A stretch of 64,000 nt of DNA from Capsicum annuum. Its lineage: Eukaryota > Streptophyta > Magnoliopsida > Solanales > Solanaceae. A program made the position numbers and the translations under genes. This document shows positions 34,478 through 45,079 of this stretch, in pieces; position 1 is the stretch's first letter; each line of letters begins with the position of its first letter. The notes under the pieces are model-generated. The model worked only from the letters and a program-made list of their open reading frames with translations, did not search any database and was not told the DNA's origin. The stretch covers positions 44,294,023-44,358,022 of the forward strand of contig NC_061121.1 in the NCBI RefSeq assembly GCF_002878395.1. The letters run 5' to 3'.

Positions 34478-35951
34478 TGTAATAAATCGTCAGGTCATTT
34501 TCCATATTTATGCTTTTCTTCACCGTTTAAGCTTCTCCATTGGTTCCCCCAGTTATTTATGATTTGCTGGGACTGAGAGTTAGATTACTAGGCAGTTCTT
34601 TTGGTTGTTAGAGTAAATTCTCTGTTTAGAAGTCTTCGTTGGTTCCAAATGGCCACCGATCAAAAACTTCAGCGAAACAATCTCAGATGGAAATTTTGAC
34701 TGAGCCAACATATCTGAAATATCGATTTTAGTCTAGGTAGACCTTTGGTTTGGGTCCCAATGCACCCGAGCTTAATTAAACCTATTAGTCGAAAAGTCAT
34801 AAAATTGAAACTATATATGTAGGCCCCACTTCTTGCCTAAACGACATTTTATGCAAGTTTGGCTGAGTCGAATGGATTTGAATTGTGCTTTACACTCAAA
34901 TTTCACTATTGGATCATATATTTTGGGTCCCAGATGAGTTCCGAGGGTCAAAAACAAATTTTTGACTTTGCTGTTGCAAGGTACGACGTCTGTTCGCGGA
35001 AGGGGTCTATAAATAGACCCAAGGTCGCAATTTTGGAGATTTTCTTTCACATTTGAGAACCTAAAACCGTAAATGGGTATGATCACTCCAAATTGAGTCT
35101 TGTGGGTGTCTAGGGAACTTGGTAAACATCTTTTCTCATGATTATCATCCGGATTAAGGAATGATTTCATCACTTTATTGGTGAATTTCATTATTATTGA
35201 CCCAAAACCCAATTTAGCTTAGGGCTTGATTGAGCACCAAATTTCATTTGTTTGCATCCATCAATTGAGGGTTATGCTTCCTTGGTGATAGATGAGCATT
35301 GGATTGACCTAGAAAACGTGATTTTCATATGTGGGACCCACTTGGGCTTTTTGGTATTATTTTTAGATCCGAAGCACAATAGTGCAATATGGGTATCGTT
35401 AGACTCGTATTGATGAGTAGATTATTTTTTTTGTAGTGTGATGGCATTTTGGAGTTTGTGAAGTGAAGACGAGCATGTGGTGCTTAAAGTGTGATCTTGC
35501 GGTTTAACCTTCAAGTAGGCTTCTGTCTACTCTTCTTCATGGATGATGTATGATATATATTGTGTGTGAACGTGAATGCTAAGATTGATATTGTACAGAA
35601 TGACTTAGTTTTCAATATACATATAAGTTTGGAGATTAGATAGGGTTTTGGACCCATGGCTTGAATTACTTAATACCCTTATAGAATCCTATTGCCTTCT
35701 CCCTAGTTGGGGTAAATTTGTAGGATGGATATTATTTAATGCTATTCTTGGAATATGGTTTGAGCATTTGAAGGATGATTTGTAAATTTAGCCTTATTGG
35801 GATAGTGTGATAGTTTTTGAACCGTAAGTTTGGTACAGTTGACGTGAGTACCCTTGTTTTTAGTTGAAGTTACTATCTTTGGCGTTAATATAGCTTGCTT
35901 AGCATCCAGAAGATGAACTAGATACCTTAGCCTAGTTTGGAGCATAGTATG
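34478..35951 (+). mobile_element. Family A 3' LTR, truncated
   Basis: It starts tgtaataaatcgtcaggtcattttcc and follows the 5' LTR collinearly for about 1.47 kb. It stops at gcatagtatgcc, where the relative at 49020 continues taattatgg but this copy switches to chromovirus gag. The remaining about 3 kb of LTR are absent. Confidence 0.85.
35003..35020 (+). promoter_or_regulatory. Palindromic TATA box of the family A LTR
   Basis: GGGTCTATAAATAGACCC is a TATA box inside a perfect 7-bp inverted repeat. The solo LTR has the equivalent GGGGTCTTTAAATAGACCCC at 48075-48094. Start of transcription is expected roughly 30 bp downstream, near the aaggtcgcaatttt block. The 5' LTR at 26633 lacks it. Confidence 0.55.
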
Positions 35952-36250
35952 CCAGCAGCATCATCTGCTAGTGCTCCCATCGCTAGAGGTAGGTAGGAGC
36001 AAGGTAGCAGTTCATATGCATCAAGGTCCTAGAACAGTGCTGGCAGTAAGACAAATCATCCCCTGTGTGCTAAGTGTGATAGGGCTCATTTGGGTCAGTA
36101 TTGGGGTGAGAATAGGGATTGTTTCCGGTCTGGTGACATGGGTCACTGAGTTAGAGATTGCCCACAGGATAGACAAGGGCATTATGACTATCGCCCTCAG
36201 ACCCAGACTTAAACTGTTAGTGCTCCAGTTCTAGAGACTCGCCCAGCCTC
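35952..36250 (+). pseudogene. Chromovirus gag, carboxyl-terminal zinc-knuckle fragment
   Basis: The first identifiable part of the element is the end of gag. Around 36066-36177 the frame reads CAKCDRAHLGQYW, then CFRSGDMGH, a stop, and VRDCP. This is the CCHC knuckle of plant chromoviruses, with one cysteine replaced by serine and an internal stop, so it could not bind zinc normally. The capsid part, the 5' LTR and the PBS are missing; the sequence starts at a junction with family A LTR. Confidence 0.75.
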
Positions 36251-36349
36251 AGTTCAGGGCGCCTCTTTTAGGAATGCTGGTGGACAATGCCAGAATAGCT
36301 TCTATGCTTTACCGTCCAGCCAAGAATAGGAGGACTCTCCCGAGGTTGT

Positions 36350-36690
36350 TACTGGTATGCTTCGGATATTTCAGTTTGATGTGTATGCTTTGTTGGATCC
36401 TGGATCCAGTTTCTCATATGTTACACCTTTGATTGCTGTGAATTTTTAAATGTGTCCTGAGATTATTCCTGAGCCTATCCAAGTTTTTTCCCAGTGGGTG
36501 ATTCGATTGTCGCCCAGAAAGTGTATAAAAAGTGTCCTGTTACCGTTCTTCATAGAGTCGTGTTAGATGATCTGATTGACTTAGACATGCTAGAGTTTGA
36601 TGTGATTTTGGGTATGGACTGGCTGTATTCTTCTTATGCCTCTATTAATTGTCGGACCCAAGTGGTCTAGTTTTAGTTTGCAGGTACATC
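36350..36690 (+). pseudogene. Chromovirus aspartic protease remnant
   Basis: The frame shows FDVYALLDPGSSFSYVTP with the DPGS form of the retroviral-type protease active site common in plant chromoviruses, and later LEFDVILGMDWLY with the ILGMDWL segment typical of the protease end. Stops interrupt it at about 36447 and 36669. Confidence 0.85.
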
Positions 36691-36691
36691 C

Positions 36692-37704
36692 ATGTTTGAG
36701 TGGTCTGGCAATTTTTTGTCACCCAAGAGTCATTTTATCTCTTACCTCAAAGCTAGAAAGCTTATTTCCAAGGGGTGTATTTACCATTTGGTTAGAGTCA
36801 AAGACACTATGTCTGAGACTCCAACTCTCCAGTCTGTTAACGTCGTCAATGAGTTTTCTGATGTCTTTTTGGATAATCTCCTAGGGATACCTCCTGATAG
36901 AGAGAGAGAGTTCGGGATTGATCTTCTTCCCGATACTCAGCTCATTTTTATTCCTCCTTACCGTATGACCCCTGCAGAACTTAAGCAGTTGAAAGAGAAA
37001 ATCAACGATCTACTAGATAAGGGTTTCATCAGCCTTAGTGTTTCTCCTTCGGGTGATCCTTTGTTGTTTGCGAGAAAGAAATATGGATCTTTGGTATGTG
37101 CATTGATTACCGCCAACTGAATAAAGTCACCATAAAAAATAAGTACCCCCTTTCGAGAATAGATGATCTTTTTTACCACTTGCAAGGTGCAAGTTATTTC
37201 TCAAAGATAGACCTTTGTCTTAGCTATCATCAACTCAAAGTTAGGGAGTGTCACATCCCGAAAACCGCTTTCCAAACTCGTTATAGCCATTTTAAGCTTC
37301 TTGTTATGTTTTTTGGGTTAACTAATGCCCTAGCAGCTTTCATGGACCTCATAAATCGAGTATTCAGACCATATCTGGATATGTTTGTCATAGTGTTCAT
37401 CGATGATATAGTGGTGTACTCCCGTAGTGAAGATGAACATTCTGATCATCTCTGAACTGTCTTGAAAACCCTTAGAGATCACAAGTTGTTTGCCAAGTTC
37501 AGTAAGTGTGAGTTTTTGCTAAGGTCAGTTGCTTTTCTGGGTCATATCATTTCTTCCGAGGTTGTTAGAGTTGATCCCCAAAAGACCAAAGCTGTTAGAA
37601 ATTGGCCTAGACCTATTTCTCTGATTGATATCCAAAGTTTCTTGGGTTTAGCCGGCTATTACCACCGCTTTGTTGAGGATTTCACCTCTATAGCATCTCC
37701 ATGA
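36692..37704 (+). pseudogene. Chromovirus reverse transcriptase (broken)
   Basis: Ty3/gypsy RT runs IPPYRMTPAELKQLKEKI, LLDKGFI, then after a frameshift near 37093 [37 protein letters not shown], and the catalytic FIDDIVVYS box at about 37396-37422, ending AFLGHIIS and FLGLAGYYHRFV. The FIDD aspartates are intact. Breaks are the frameshift, a TGA at 37454-37456 and a TGA near 37702. After that the linker to RNase H is deleted. Confidence 0.92.
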
Positions 37705-38310
37705 CTGGGTTGTGTATTGATGCAGAAGGGTAAGGTTATAGCTTATGCTTCTAGACAGTTGAAACCCCATGAGAAAAATTATCCCACCCATGACCTTGAG
37801 TTTGCTATTGTTGTGTTTTCTTTGAAAATCTGGAGACACTATTTGTATGGTGTCCATGTTGATGTTTTCACTGATCATACGAGTCTTTAGTATGTGTTTA
37901 CCTAGAGAGAATTGAATCTTAGACAGAGACGATGGTTAGAATTTTTAAAGGACTATGATATGAGTGTATTGTACCATCCGGGCAAGGCCAATGTTGTGGC
38001 GGATGCCCTAAGTAGAGTGTCCATGGGTAGTGTTTTGCATATGGTAGAAGGTAAGAAAGAGTTGGCTCGTTATGCACATCGTTTGTCTAGATTAGGGATT
38101 AGGTTGTTTGACTCTGCTGAAGGTAGTATAGGGGTTCAGAGTAGTTCCGAATCCTTCTTGGTTTCGGAAGTTAAGGAAAAGCAATACTTAGAAGCTAGTT
38201 TGGTCTCAGTCAAGGACCAAAAAGTAGAGGTTTTCTCCCAAGGAGGAGATGGTGTATTGAGAATGCAGGGTAGATTGTGTGTCCCAAATGTTGATGATCT
38301 GAGATAGAGG
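37705..38310 (+). pseudogene. Chromovirus RNase H and linker (broken)
   Basis: [35 protein letters not shown] and [18 protein letters not shown] mark the Ty3/gypsy RNase H, followed by [15 protein letters not shown] and [14 protein letters not shown] leading to integrase. About 60-70 residues normally present between the RT end and GCVL, including the first catalytic aspartate, are absent. Two TAG stops near 37889-37906 and one at about 38305 sit where the family has Gln codons. Confidence 0.9.
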
Positions 38311-39220
38311 ATTATGGCTAAAGCGCATAGGGTGCGATATTCTATTCATCTTGATTCCACAAAGATGTACCGAGACTTGCAAGAAATCTATTGGTTGAGT
38401 GGCATGAAGAAAGATATAGCAGCGTTGCAGCTAAGTGTGTAACATTCCAACAGGTTAAGGTTGAACACCAAATACCTAGTGGTATGATGCAAGAGTTTAG
38501 TATTCCCACCTAGAAGTGGGAAGAGATAAATATGGACTTCGTGATTGGTTTACCCTCTTTCCGACGCCATCATTATTACATTTGGGTTGTGGTTGATAGG
38601 TTGACTAAGTCTGCTCATTTCATTCCTATTCATACTTCATATACTACTGAGGATTACGCTAGATTGTATATCCGAGAGCTAGTCAAACTGCATGGATTTC
38701 CCTTATCTATCATTTCAAATAGGGGTACTCAGTTCACTTCGCAATTTTAGAAAGCTTTTCAGAAGGGTATTGGTACCGAAGTGCTTTTGAGTTCTGCTTT
38801 TCATCCGCAGACCGATGGTCAGGCTGAGTGGACCATCCAGACCTTAGAGGATATGTTGAGAGCTTGTGCACTTTACTTTCAGGGAAGCTGGCATGATCAA
38901 TTACCGTTGATTGAGTTTTCTTACAATAATAGATTCCACTCTAGTATTGGCATAGTTCCGTTTGAAGCCTTATATGGGAGGAAGTGTAGATCACCCATAG
39001 GTTGGTTTGAGGTGGGTGAAGTGGCTGTTAGTGGTCCTAATTCGGTATTTGAGGCTATAGAAAAATTTAAGTTGATTAGGGAAAGGTGGAAAACTGTCCA
39101 GAGCCATCAGAAGTCATATACGGATGTTAGAAGGAGAGACCTTGAGTTTGAAGTTGGTGACCTAGTGTATCTGAAAATTTCAGCCATGAGGGGGTGATGA
39201 GATTCTGAAAGAAGGGGAAG
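38311..39220 (+). pseudogene. Chromovirus integrase (broken)
   Basis: The zinc-binding part (AKAHRVRYSIH, then STKMYRDL) is frameshifted near 38425. The core follows at about 38530: DFVIGLP with the first catalytic Asp, WVVVDRLTKSAHFIP, then IISNRGTQFTSQF where the second catalytic Asp is Asn (38720s), and HPQTDGQAEWTIQTLEDML with the catalytic Glu at about 38820. SIGIVPFEALYGRKCRSP and EVGDLVYLKI continue to the GPY/F region. A TAG at 38748-38750 replaces the usual Trp. It is enzymatically dead on three counts. Confidence 0.92.
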
Positions 39221-39540
39221 CTTAGTCCCCGTTATGTTGGTCCTTACAAAATTCTTAGCCGTGTTGGTAAGGTAGCTTATGAGGTCGAGTTGCCTTCCGA
39301 GTTATCCTCTGTTAATCCAATATTCCATGTCTCCATGCTTAGAAAACATATTAGCGATGCTGTGGTAGTGGATTCCTCAGTGAGTGCTAACATTGAAGAA
39401 AATCTTTCTTTTGATGAGATTCTGGATTTCAGTGTCCGAAGACTAAGGAACAAAGAAGTTCCCTTTGTGAAGGTGTTGTGGCGAAACCTATCTGTTGAGG
39501 GTGAAACTTGGAAAGCTAAGGAGGATATATGATCCAAGTA
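39221..39540 (+). pseudogene. Chromovirus chromodomain segment
   Basis: After the GPYKIL-like segment come NPIFHVSMLRKHI and then ILDFSVRRLRNKEVPFVKVLW, RNLSVEGETWKAKEDI, a carboxyl-terminal chromodomain of the type that identifies Tekay/Del chromoviruses. In active elements it is thought to target integration to heterochromatin marks. The 80-codon frame 39290-39532 is uninterrupted. Confidence 0.88.
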
Positions 39541-39795
39541 CCCGTACCTATTTTCTATGAACTTCGATCAGGCAGAAGGTACCGTTCTTTCCTAAATCAT
39601 GCACTTTTTATAAAAGTTGCAGCAGTTAGGCAGTCATTTATTATGTGTTCAGCTGTAGTTTATTGAATTTATGCATTCTATATTGTATTCGGAGTGAGAA
39701 ACGATGTGGTGATGAGTCTAACAAATGGTTTCAGCTGTATGCTCTATTCCCTATCTAATCTTGGAATGTCTAGCATCATTGGAGGATGAATTTTT

Positions 39796-39808
39796 CCGGG
39801 GGGGATGA
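39796..39808 (+). other. Polypurine tract of the chromovirus
   Basis: ccgggggggatga immediately precedes the LTR start TGTAATACCCC. Confidence 0.9.
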
Positions 39809-42211
39809 TGTAATACCCCGGGAAATTTTGTGCGTAAACGTATTGGGTTCTATCTTCTAGAATGAATTATAAATTTTTCATATGGAATGTCTTAGATTAT
39901 GACCTACCATTGCGTAGATTATGGAATAATCTTTCCAACGATATGTGGATCATCCTAAACGGACACCCGAGCGACGAGTTATGGACATTCCGATTGAACC
40001 GTGCATAGTACTTAACAGTAAAACGTGTAGGAAAAAGTACTAAGCCCTGTCGTATATTTGCTCAACTTTAAACGATCATAACTCCTTATACATAATGATC
40101 TGGGTGATCCATTATATATCAACGAAAATCTCTGCAAGTCCTCTTTCCAATGATATTGGTTTCATCAAATTTGACTCTCGGAGCAAAAAGTTATGGTCGA
40201 TCTACTTCAGCCTATAAAAAGCAAATTTTTGGGTCAACTTCAAACCATCATAAATACTTGTACACAATTATCTGGGTGAGGTACTCTATATCAACGGAAA
40301 GATATGAGAGTCCTCTTTCCAATGAAATTGGTTTCATCCAATTTAGATGTCGGAGTAAAACGTTATGGTTGATCTACTTCAAACTATCAAAACAGTCCAC
40401 CAAAGGAAAGATTTGATAATTATTTAATTTTTAGGGGCGTTTTGGTCATTCCCTCTCACCCAAAATCTGTCCAAACCCTATATTAAAGCCTATTAGAAGC
40501 ATTATATGGTATATTTCTTCAAATTCCCACAAAAAGAAAACCCTAAGCTCATACATCCAACTTCAAAGACCTCCAAATTTCACCATTAATTCTGCAAATT
40601 TATTCAAGATTCCAAGTTCCTAGTTCAAGAACTTCAAGAACCATCATTCAAAGGCACGATTAACATCTCAAGAATGAGTATCGATCTAAAGTTCATCATT
40701 CAAGGTATGTGGGGTTTTTCAACAAGAACTCTCTTTCGTTCTTGTGCCCAAAAGTAATTTTCTTTACCAAGCCATGATTTTTATTTGATTTTTATGTATT
40801 TGAAGCATGAACCCATAACTTATGATGATTATTATGAAATCTTGATGTTTAGGATTTTGAAAGATGAATTTACATGTGTGGAGATATAAAGCATGAATCT
40901 TGAACGATATTTATCATGATTTTGATATTTGGGTCATGAATCCCCATTAGAAATTGTGTTTTTTTTTTAGAATGTGTGCGTTATAAGAACGTTGATGTTG
41001 AATATTTGAGATATTTTGAATGATTTGACCTTTTGGTCTTATTGGAGTTGTTTCTAATTCGAGTGTGAAAGAAATCCACAACGTGGTTGATTTTGATAGA
41101 TGGGAAGCATGATGGCTCCCGATGTATATTTATATATTAGTGAAATTTTTTTGTTGTGGATTGTCTTTGAAATGATCAGAGCTAAGTCCGGAATAAATCT
41201 TTAGCACCGAGTGGGAGGTATGAAGCGACTTTACTTCCCTAGAACTACGTACCCCCGCAAGAGTGAACCTGAGGCTGATTTATATAGTCATCACTAGTTT
41301 GTGTGGATTTGATATTGATAGTCCTAGTCCGATGGCAAGGATAGGACGGCTCTCCCCAACGTGGGTTCTAAATTAGAGTCCATGTAGCTCATATGGTTTA
41401 TGTCGGTAATAGGATCTCCCAGTGTGTGTGTATTTCCTTGTGTCTATGCTGAATGGTCAAGTGATTTGAAAGTGGAACTGTGAAAGTTATTCTTTCAAAA
41501 GGTTTAAATGATATTTACATTATGAGAATTGATATTCTTGAGGAACTGAAAGTGATTGACAAGTTATATGATGACTCGCATGTGTTATTTACTTATTTCA
41601 TCCTCTCATGATTATGATGATTTTCTTTGGGCTATGTGAGTCTTTCATACATCCTGCATATTTCTTATCAATATTTATGATGATGATGTTTATAAAACTG
41701 CACACACCCCCATATACTCGGTTCCTTTCCATGGTACTAACCCATATATTCGGATGTGGGCTGCATTTACTCAGAATGTAGGTTCAGGTGCTCAGTTCCA
41801 GGTTCGACAGTGATTCTTCGGGCACACTGTTCTACACCCTCTGTTGTAGTGAGTCCTCATATTCTGAGGACGTTATGTCTGATTTTGGTTTCACGGAATT
41901 GTTTACATTTGGTAACTGAGTATGAGTCAGGTGGGGCATGTCTCAATGGCTCACTGGTTGTATCGATTTTCTTAGAGGCTTGTCAAACTAGTATAGATGT
42001 TGGGAGTTGACTAATAGGTCGTATTTTGCTATCTTTCTGAAATTCTTTATTCTTGGATGATGACTACTCCGTTTGATATTTGAGGGTTATTTATGGAAAC
42101 CCCATTGATTTGTGTTGAACTGAATGAAAATGGCTCAAAGGTTTGGCTTGGGGCTACTCGTAGCGTCAAGCACCATGTGACTCTCCGGGACCCATTTTCT
42201 GGAGAGTTACA
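39809..42211 (+). mobile_element. 3' LTR of the plus-strand chromovirus (2403 bp)
   Basis: It starts TGTAATACCCCGGGAAATTTTG and ends ggagagttaca. It is collinear with the solo LTR at 55505-57854. A TATA-like cctatattaaagcc lies near 40477, downstream of a ggggcgttttggtca block shared by both copies. Short frames inside (such as 41756-42010) are not conserved between the two copies. Confidence 0.9.
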
Positions 42212-42330
42212 TCATATGGGTGTTTGGTGTCACTATGTGAATTTTTATTGGCCTCTTCTAGACAATCATGCTTCTACCATAGACATTTTGAGGAATTTTT
42301 TTGGCAATCCTCACCTTCTTACATCACCGT
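42212..42330. other. 119-bp sliver between two elements
   Basis: An open stretch (NFYWPLL..LRNFFGNPHLL) crosses this interval but belongs to no family I recognise. It is the only remaining target DNA between the chromovirus LTR and the family E element. Confidence 0.3.
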
Positions 42331-43109
42331 TGATACAAGCTTGAGAAGCAGATGAATTATATGTTATTGGTCAAAGGTTAAAGTTTAAGATTTGCAAGTG
42401 AATTGAAGACCTTTTGAAGGCTTTTTCAAAGCCTTGTCCAGGTGAAGGAAGGAGGATGAGTTTATACATTCAATAGGTGCCTCAATTGAAGGACAAAATG
42501 GAGAGGATTATATGGGTATCATGGGCTCGAGGCCAATTACTAGGAGCCAAGCTCGGAAACTGCAAAGGCTTCAAGGCACGTCTATGAAAATGTACGTATT
42601 GGAGCATGTATTGGAGCCACCCAAATGAGTATATTCATTGATATGTGAGGAATTTCCTTAGGTGTTACAAAACACACCAAAACTGTCCACTTTGCATCCC
42701 AAAACCGCCTCTTTCATTAAGGGTAGACGGGTCCTTTCCTCATGAATTTTGTAATAGACTATAGGATCCTTTTAGTCTTGTTGTCCTTATTTATCATAGT
42801 TTGAATGAAGATTGTAACATTGAGCACCATTTTCCTCTCAAGAAGAGAGTAGACCACCAACTTTGAACATCACAAGTAAAAGCTGCAACTTGTATTGTGA
42901 AACGACTAGAAACGTGAGTGCTCGAGTGAATCGAGTTCCTCTTGTATTCGCGTAAGAACTTGCTACATTTCGTAGTCTCTTTGTCAAGTGATCTATCTTC
43001 CTTATCTTTCAAGTTTATGTTTGTAGTTTCCGCTTGGTGTCTTGTATTGCAGACTATTTTTTCGGGATTGAGGAATCTTTTGTTCTCATTTGGATACCGT
43101 GTGTTATCA
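42331..43109 (+). mobile_element. 5' LTR of family E element (779 bp)
   Basis: It starts TGATACAAGC and ends gtgttatca right before a PBS. It shares most of its length with 46454-47215 (ggattatatgggtatcat, gagcaccattttcctctcaagaagag, gaaacgtgagtgctcgagtgaa). The TGATA..TATCA termini are also seen at 26693-27505. Confidence 0.85.
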
Positions 43110-43111
43110 TT

Positions 43112-43124
43112 TGGTATCAGATCC
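43112..43124 (+). other. Family E primer-binding site
   Basis: TGGTATCAGATCC is two bases after the LTR and differs by one base from the initiator tRNA-Met PBS. Confidence 0.85.
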
Positions 43125-44367
43125 ATAATTTATTTCATTTCCACGAGATCAATCTTGGGCTTGTTCACTCGAAAAAAAAAAGTGTTGAAATGCTGAAAAA
43201 CTCAAAAATAGTGAAGCTGTCCCATTTTATTTTTTTTGTTCTTGGCCGAAATTTTTGTCTTGAATTTTGTTTTTTTTTTCGTGTTAGTGTTATATCTTTG
43301 TTTCCTAACACTAGAAGAGGTGTCCAAAATCAAAAATGTCATAAAAGTTGTTCCCATTTTTGTACCTTGGCAGAGAAATTGTGTCTTGTTTGTGTGTCTT
43401 GCCTGAGATTTGAAGCATAGATTTAGGTGTTTTTTTGCTTGTCTTAGTAGTTTCGTGTGTTATCTTGTTGTTTCCCTGGTACACTTGTGTCTAAGGTTCA
43501 AGATGTGAGCTCTTGTTAAGTGTTGTTGAAGGGCCGGACGGCTTGGATATTGTTGTTGTTCATAAGTGTTCTTGTTGTTGTTCATATTGTTCTTGAGATG
43601 AATGTTCAACAAAAGGTTCGTTTGATTTTAAAAGGAGAAGGGAGAGGTAAAATCTTGTGTTTGTCTTGGAATTACTTTCCAAAAGGAAAAGGAGAAGGAG
43701 AAGCTAGTTACCAAAAGATTGTGAAACATCTTTCAAGAAAAGCCAAAAGAGGAAAGGGCCAAAGCCAAAGCCAAAAGGTGTACTGCCAATCTGGTGCAAG
43801 TTGGTGAAAAATTGATGGACACCTTTTACCTTTGGAAAGAGAGTCCAAAGTATTGCCTTTTCACTCCCAAAACCGAAATTATCACCAAACAACAAGACTG
43901 AACAACTCAAAATTGGAAAAAAAAACATCAAACTTTAACAACAATTCCAAACGGCCAAAAGAAAAGAAAATGTGGACCATACAAACAACAAAACTCAAGC
44001 TCTTGTACGTTCATAGTTTCTTTCCTCGTCTATACTAGTTTCTTTCTATTGACTCCTACACTAGTTGGCAACTAAGTAACAACCTACTAAGTTATGAACT
44101 AGTTTTCGAGTACGTCTTTCGTGTAAACGTTCCTTGTGGTGCTTTGCTTATTTATAATTCGTAGCTATTCCTAGTTCAAGTGCGTACAAGTCTTTTTTGA
44201 ATATTCCAAACCGAAATCCATTCTAACTCAAGAGTAAACTCATTCTGAAGCACTCATAAGTTGATAGCCAACACAACACTTGAAGAACCAAGTGAGGAAG
44301 CCGAGTGTAAAGAATGTGTGAGCGTATTTTGAACAAACTTTTGCTTGTTTAGTAGTTACAATAACAA

Positions 44368-44904
44368 ATGGAACCCAAAAATTCCAATGCTCCAACCATG
44401 GACAATAATGTTGTGAATGTCCTCTTAGCTAGTTTTAAAACTTTGTCTTGAGACGTGGCTTGGATGAAGGCAAATGTTGAGAAGTTCCATTCAAATGTCG
44501 CCTCAACAAGTGAGATGTTGGAGAGGGTTGAAAGAGAAAGGAGTCCTCGACCTCATACCTCTCAAAACACCCCACCTACTATTACTCTCAAGACGTTGCA
44601 CAAAAGATTGTATCTACCAAGTACTACAAACCAAGTCAATCTTTACTCCCAAAGCCGAGAACAAGATGGACCTAGCCATTCCTCGTTCCACCATTCCACA
44701 AGGAAGACTTGGAACCCAAATTCCATCCCTAAACCCGAATCCTCCACTCCGAAATCCTCCAATTCAAAGAACCTACACTCTACTAAATCCAATGTCTTCT
44801 TCCCGAGATGTACTAACCCAGAAATACCCCATCCAAGTAGAAAAAGATGGAGAGTTAGGATCCACGGAGAATTAGGCCAAGCCTCAATATGGAGAGAAAC
44901 TTAG
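44368..44904 (+). pseudogene. Family E gag, amino-terminal fragment
   Basis: From ATG 44368 the frame starts MEPKNSNAPTMDNNVVNVL, crosses a TGA at 44449-44451 and continues DVAWMKANVEKFHSNVAST and a Pro/Ser/Asn-rich linker. It is homologous to the start of gag at 62914, where the TGA position is a CGA codon. The segment between suggests a coiled coil. It stops at 44904 before any capsid core: the SFDG/FNGES..YLDWE region seen at 63540 is absent. A 1.26-kb leader precedes the ATG. Confidence 0.75.
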
Positions 44905-45079
44905 TGGTGATATACAAGAAGAATGTCAAGAAAAGAGAGCAAGGGAAAGGGAAACCGTGGGTACTGAAGCAGGAAAAGAAAAGAAAAATGTGCTTGTGGG
45001 ATTTTAGCACGGAGGATATTTGACACTCACTAGCCCATATGATAGCATTGATCCTATTTATTCATAGGTTCAGGTTTAT

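Noticed and set aside
34811..35212. 133-codon minus-strand frame
   Set aside because: It runs antisense through family A LTR; the equivalent region of the other two copies is not open.
42794..43126. 110-codon minus-strand frame
   Set aside because: It is antisense to the family E LTR; the related frame at 46822-47037 diverges, so it is not under coding constraint.
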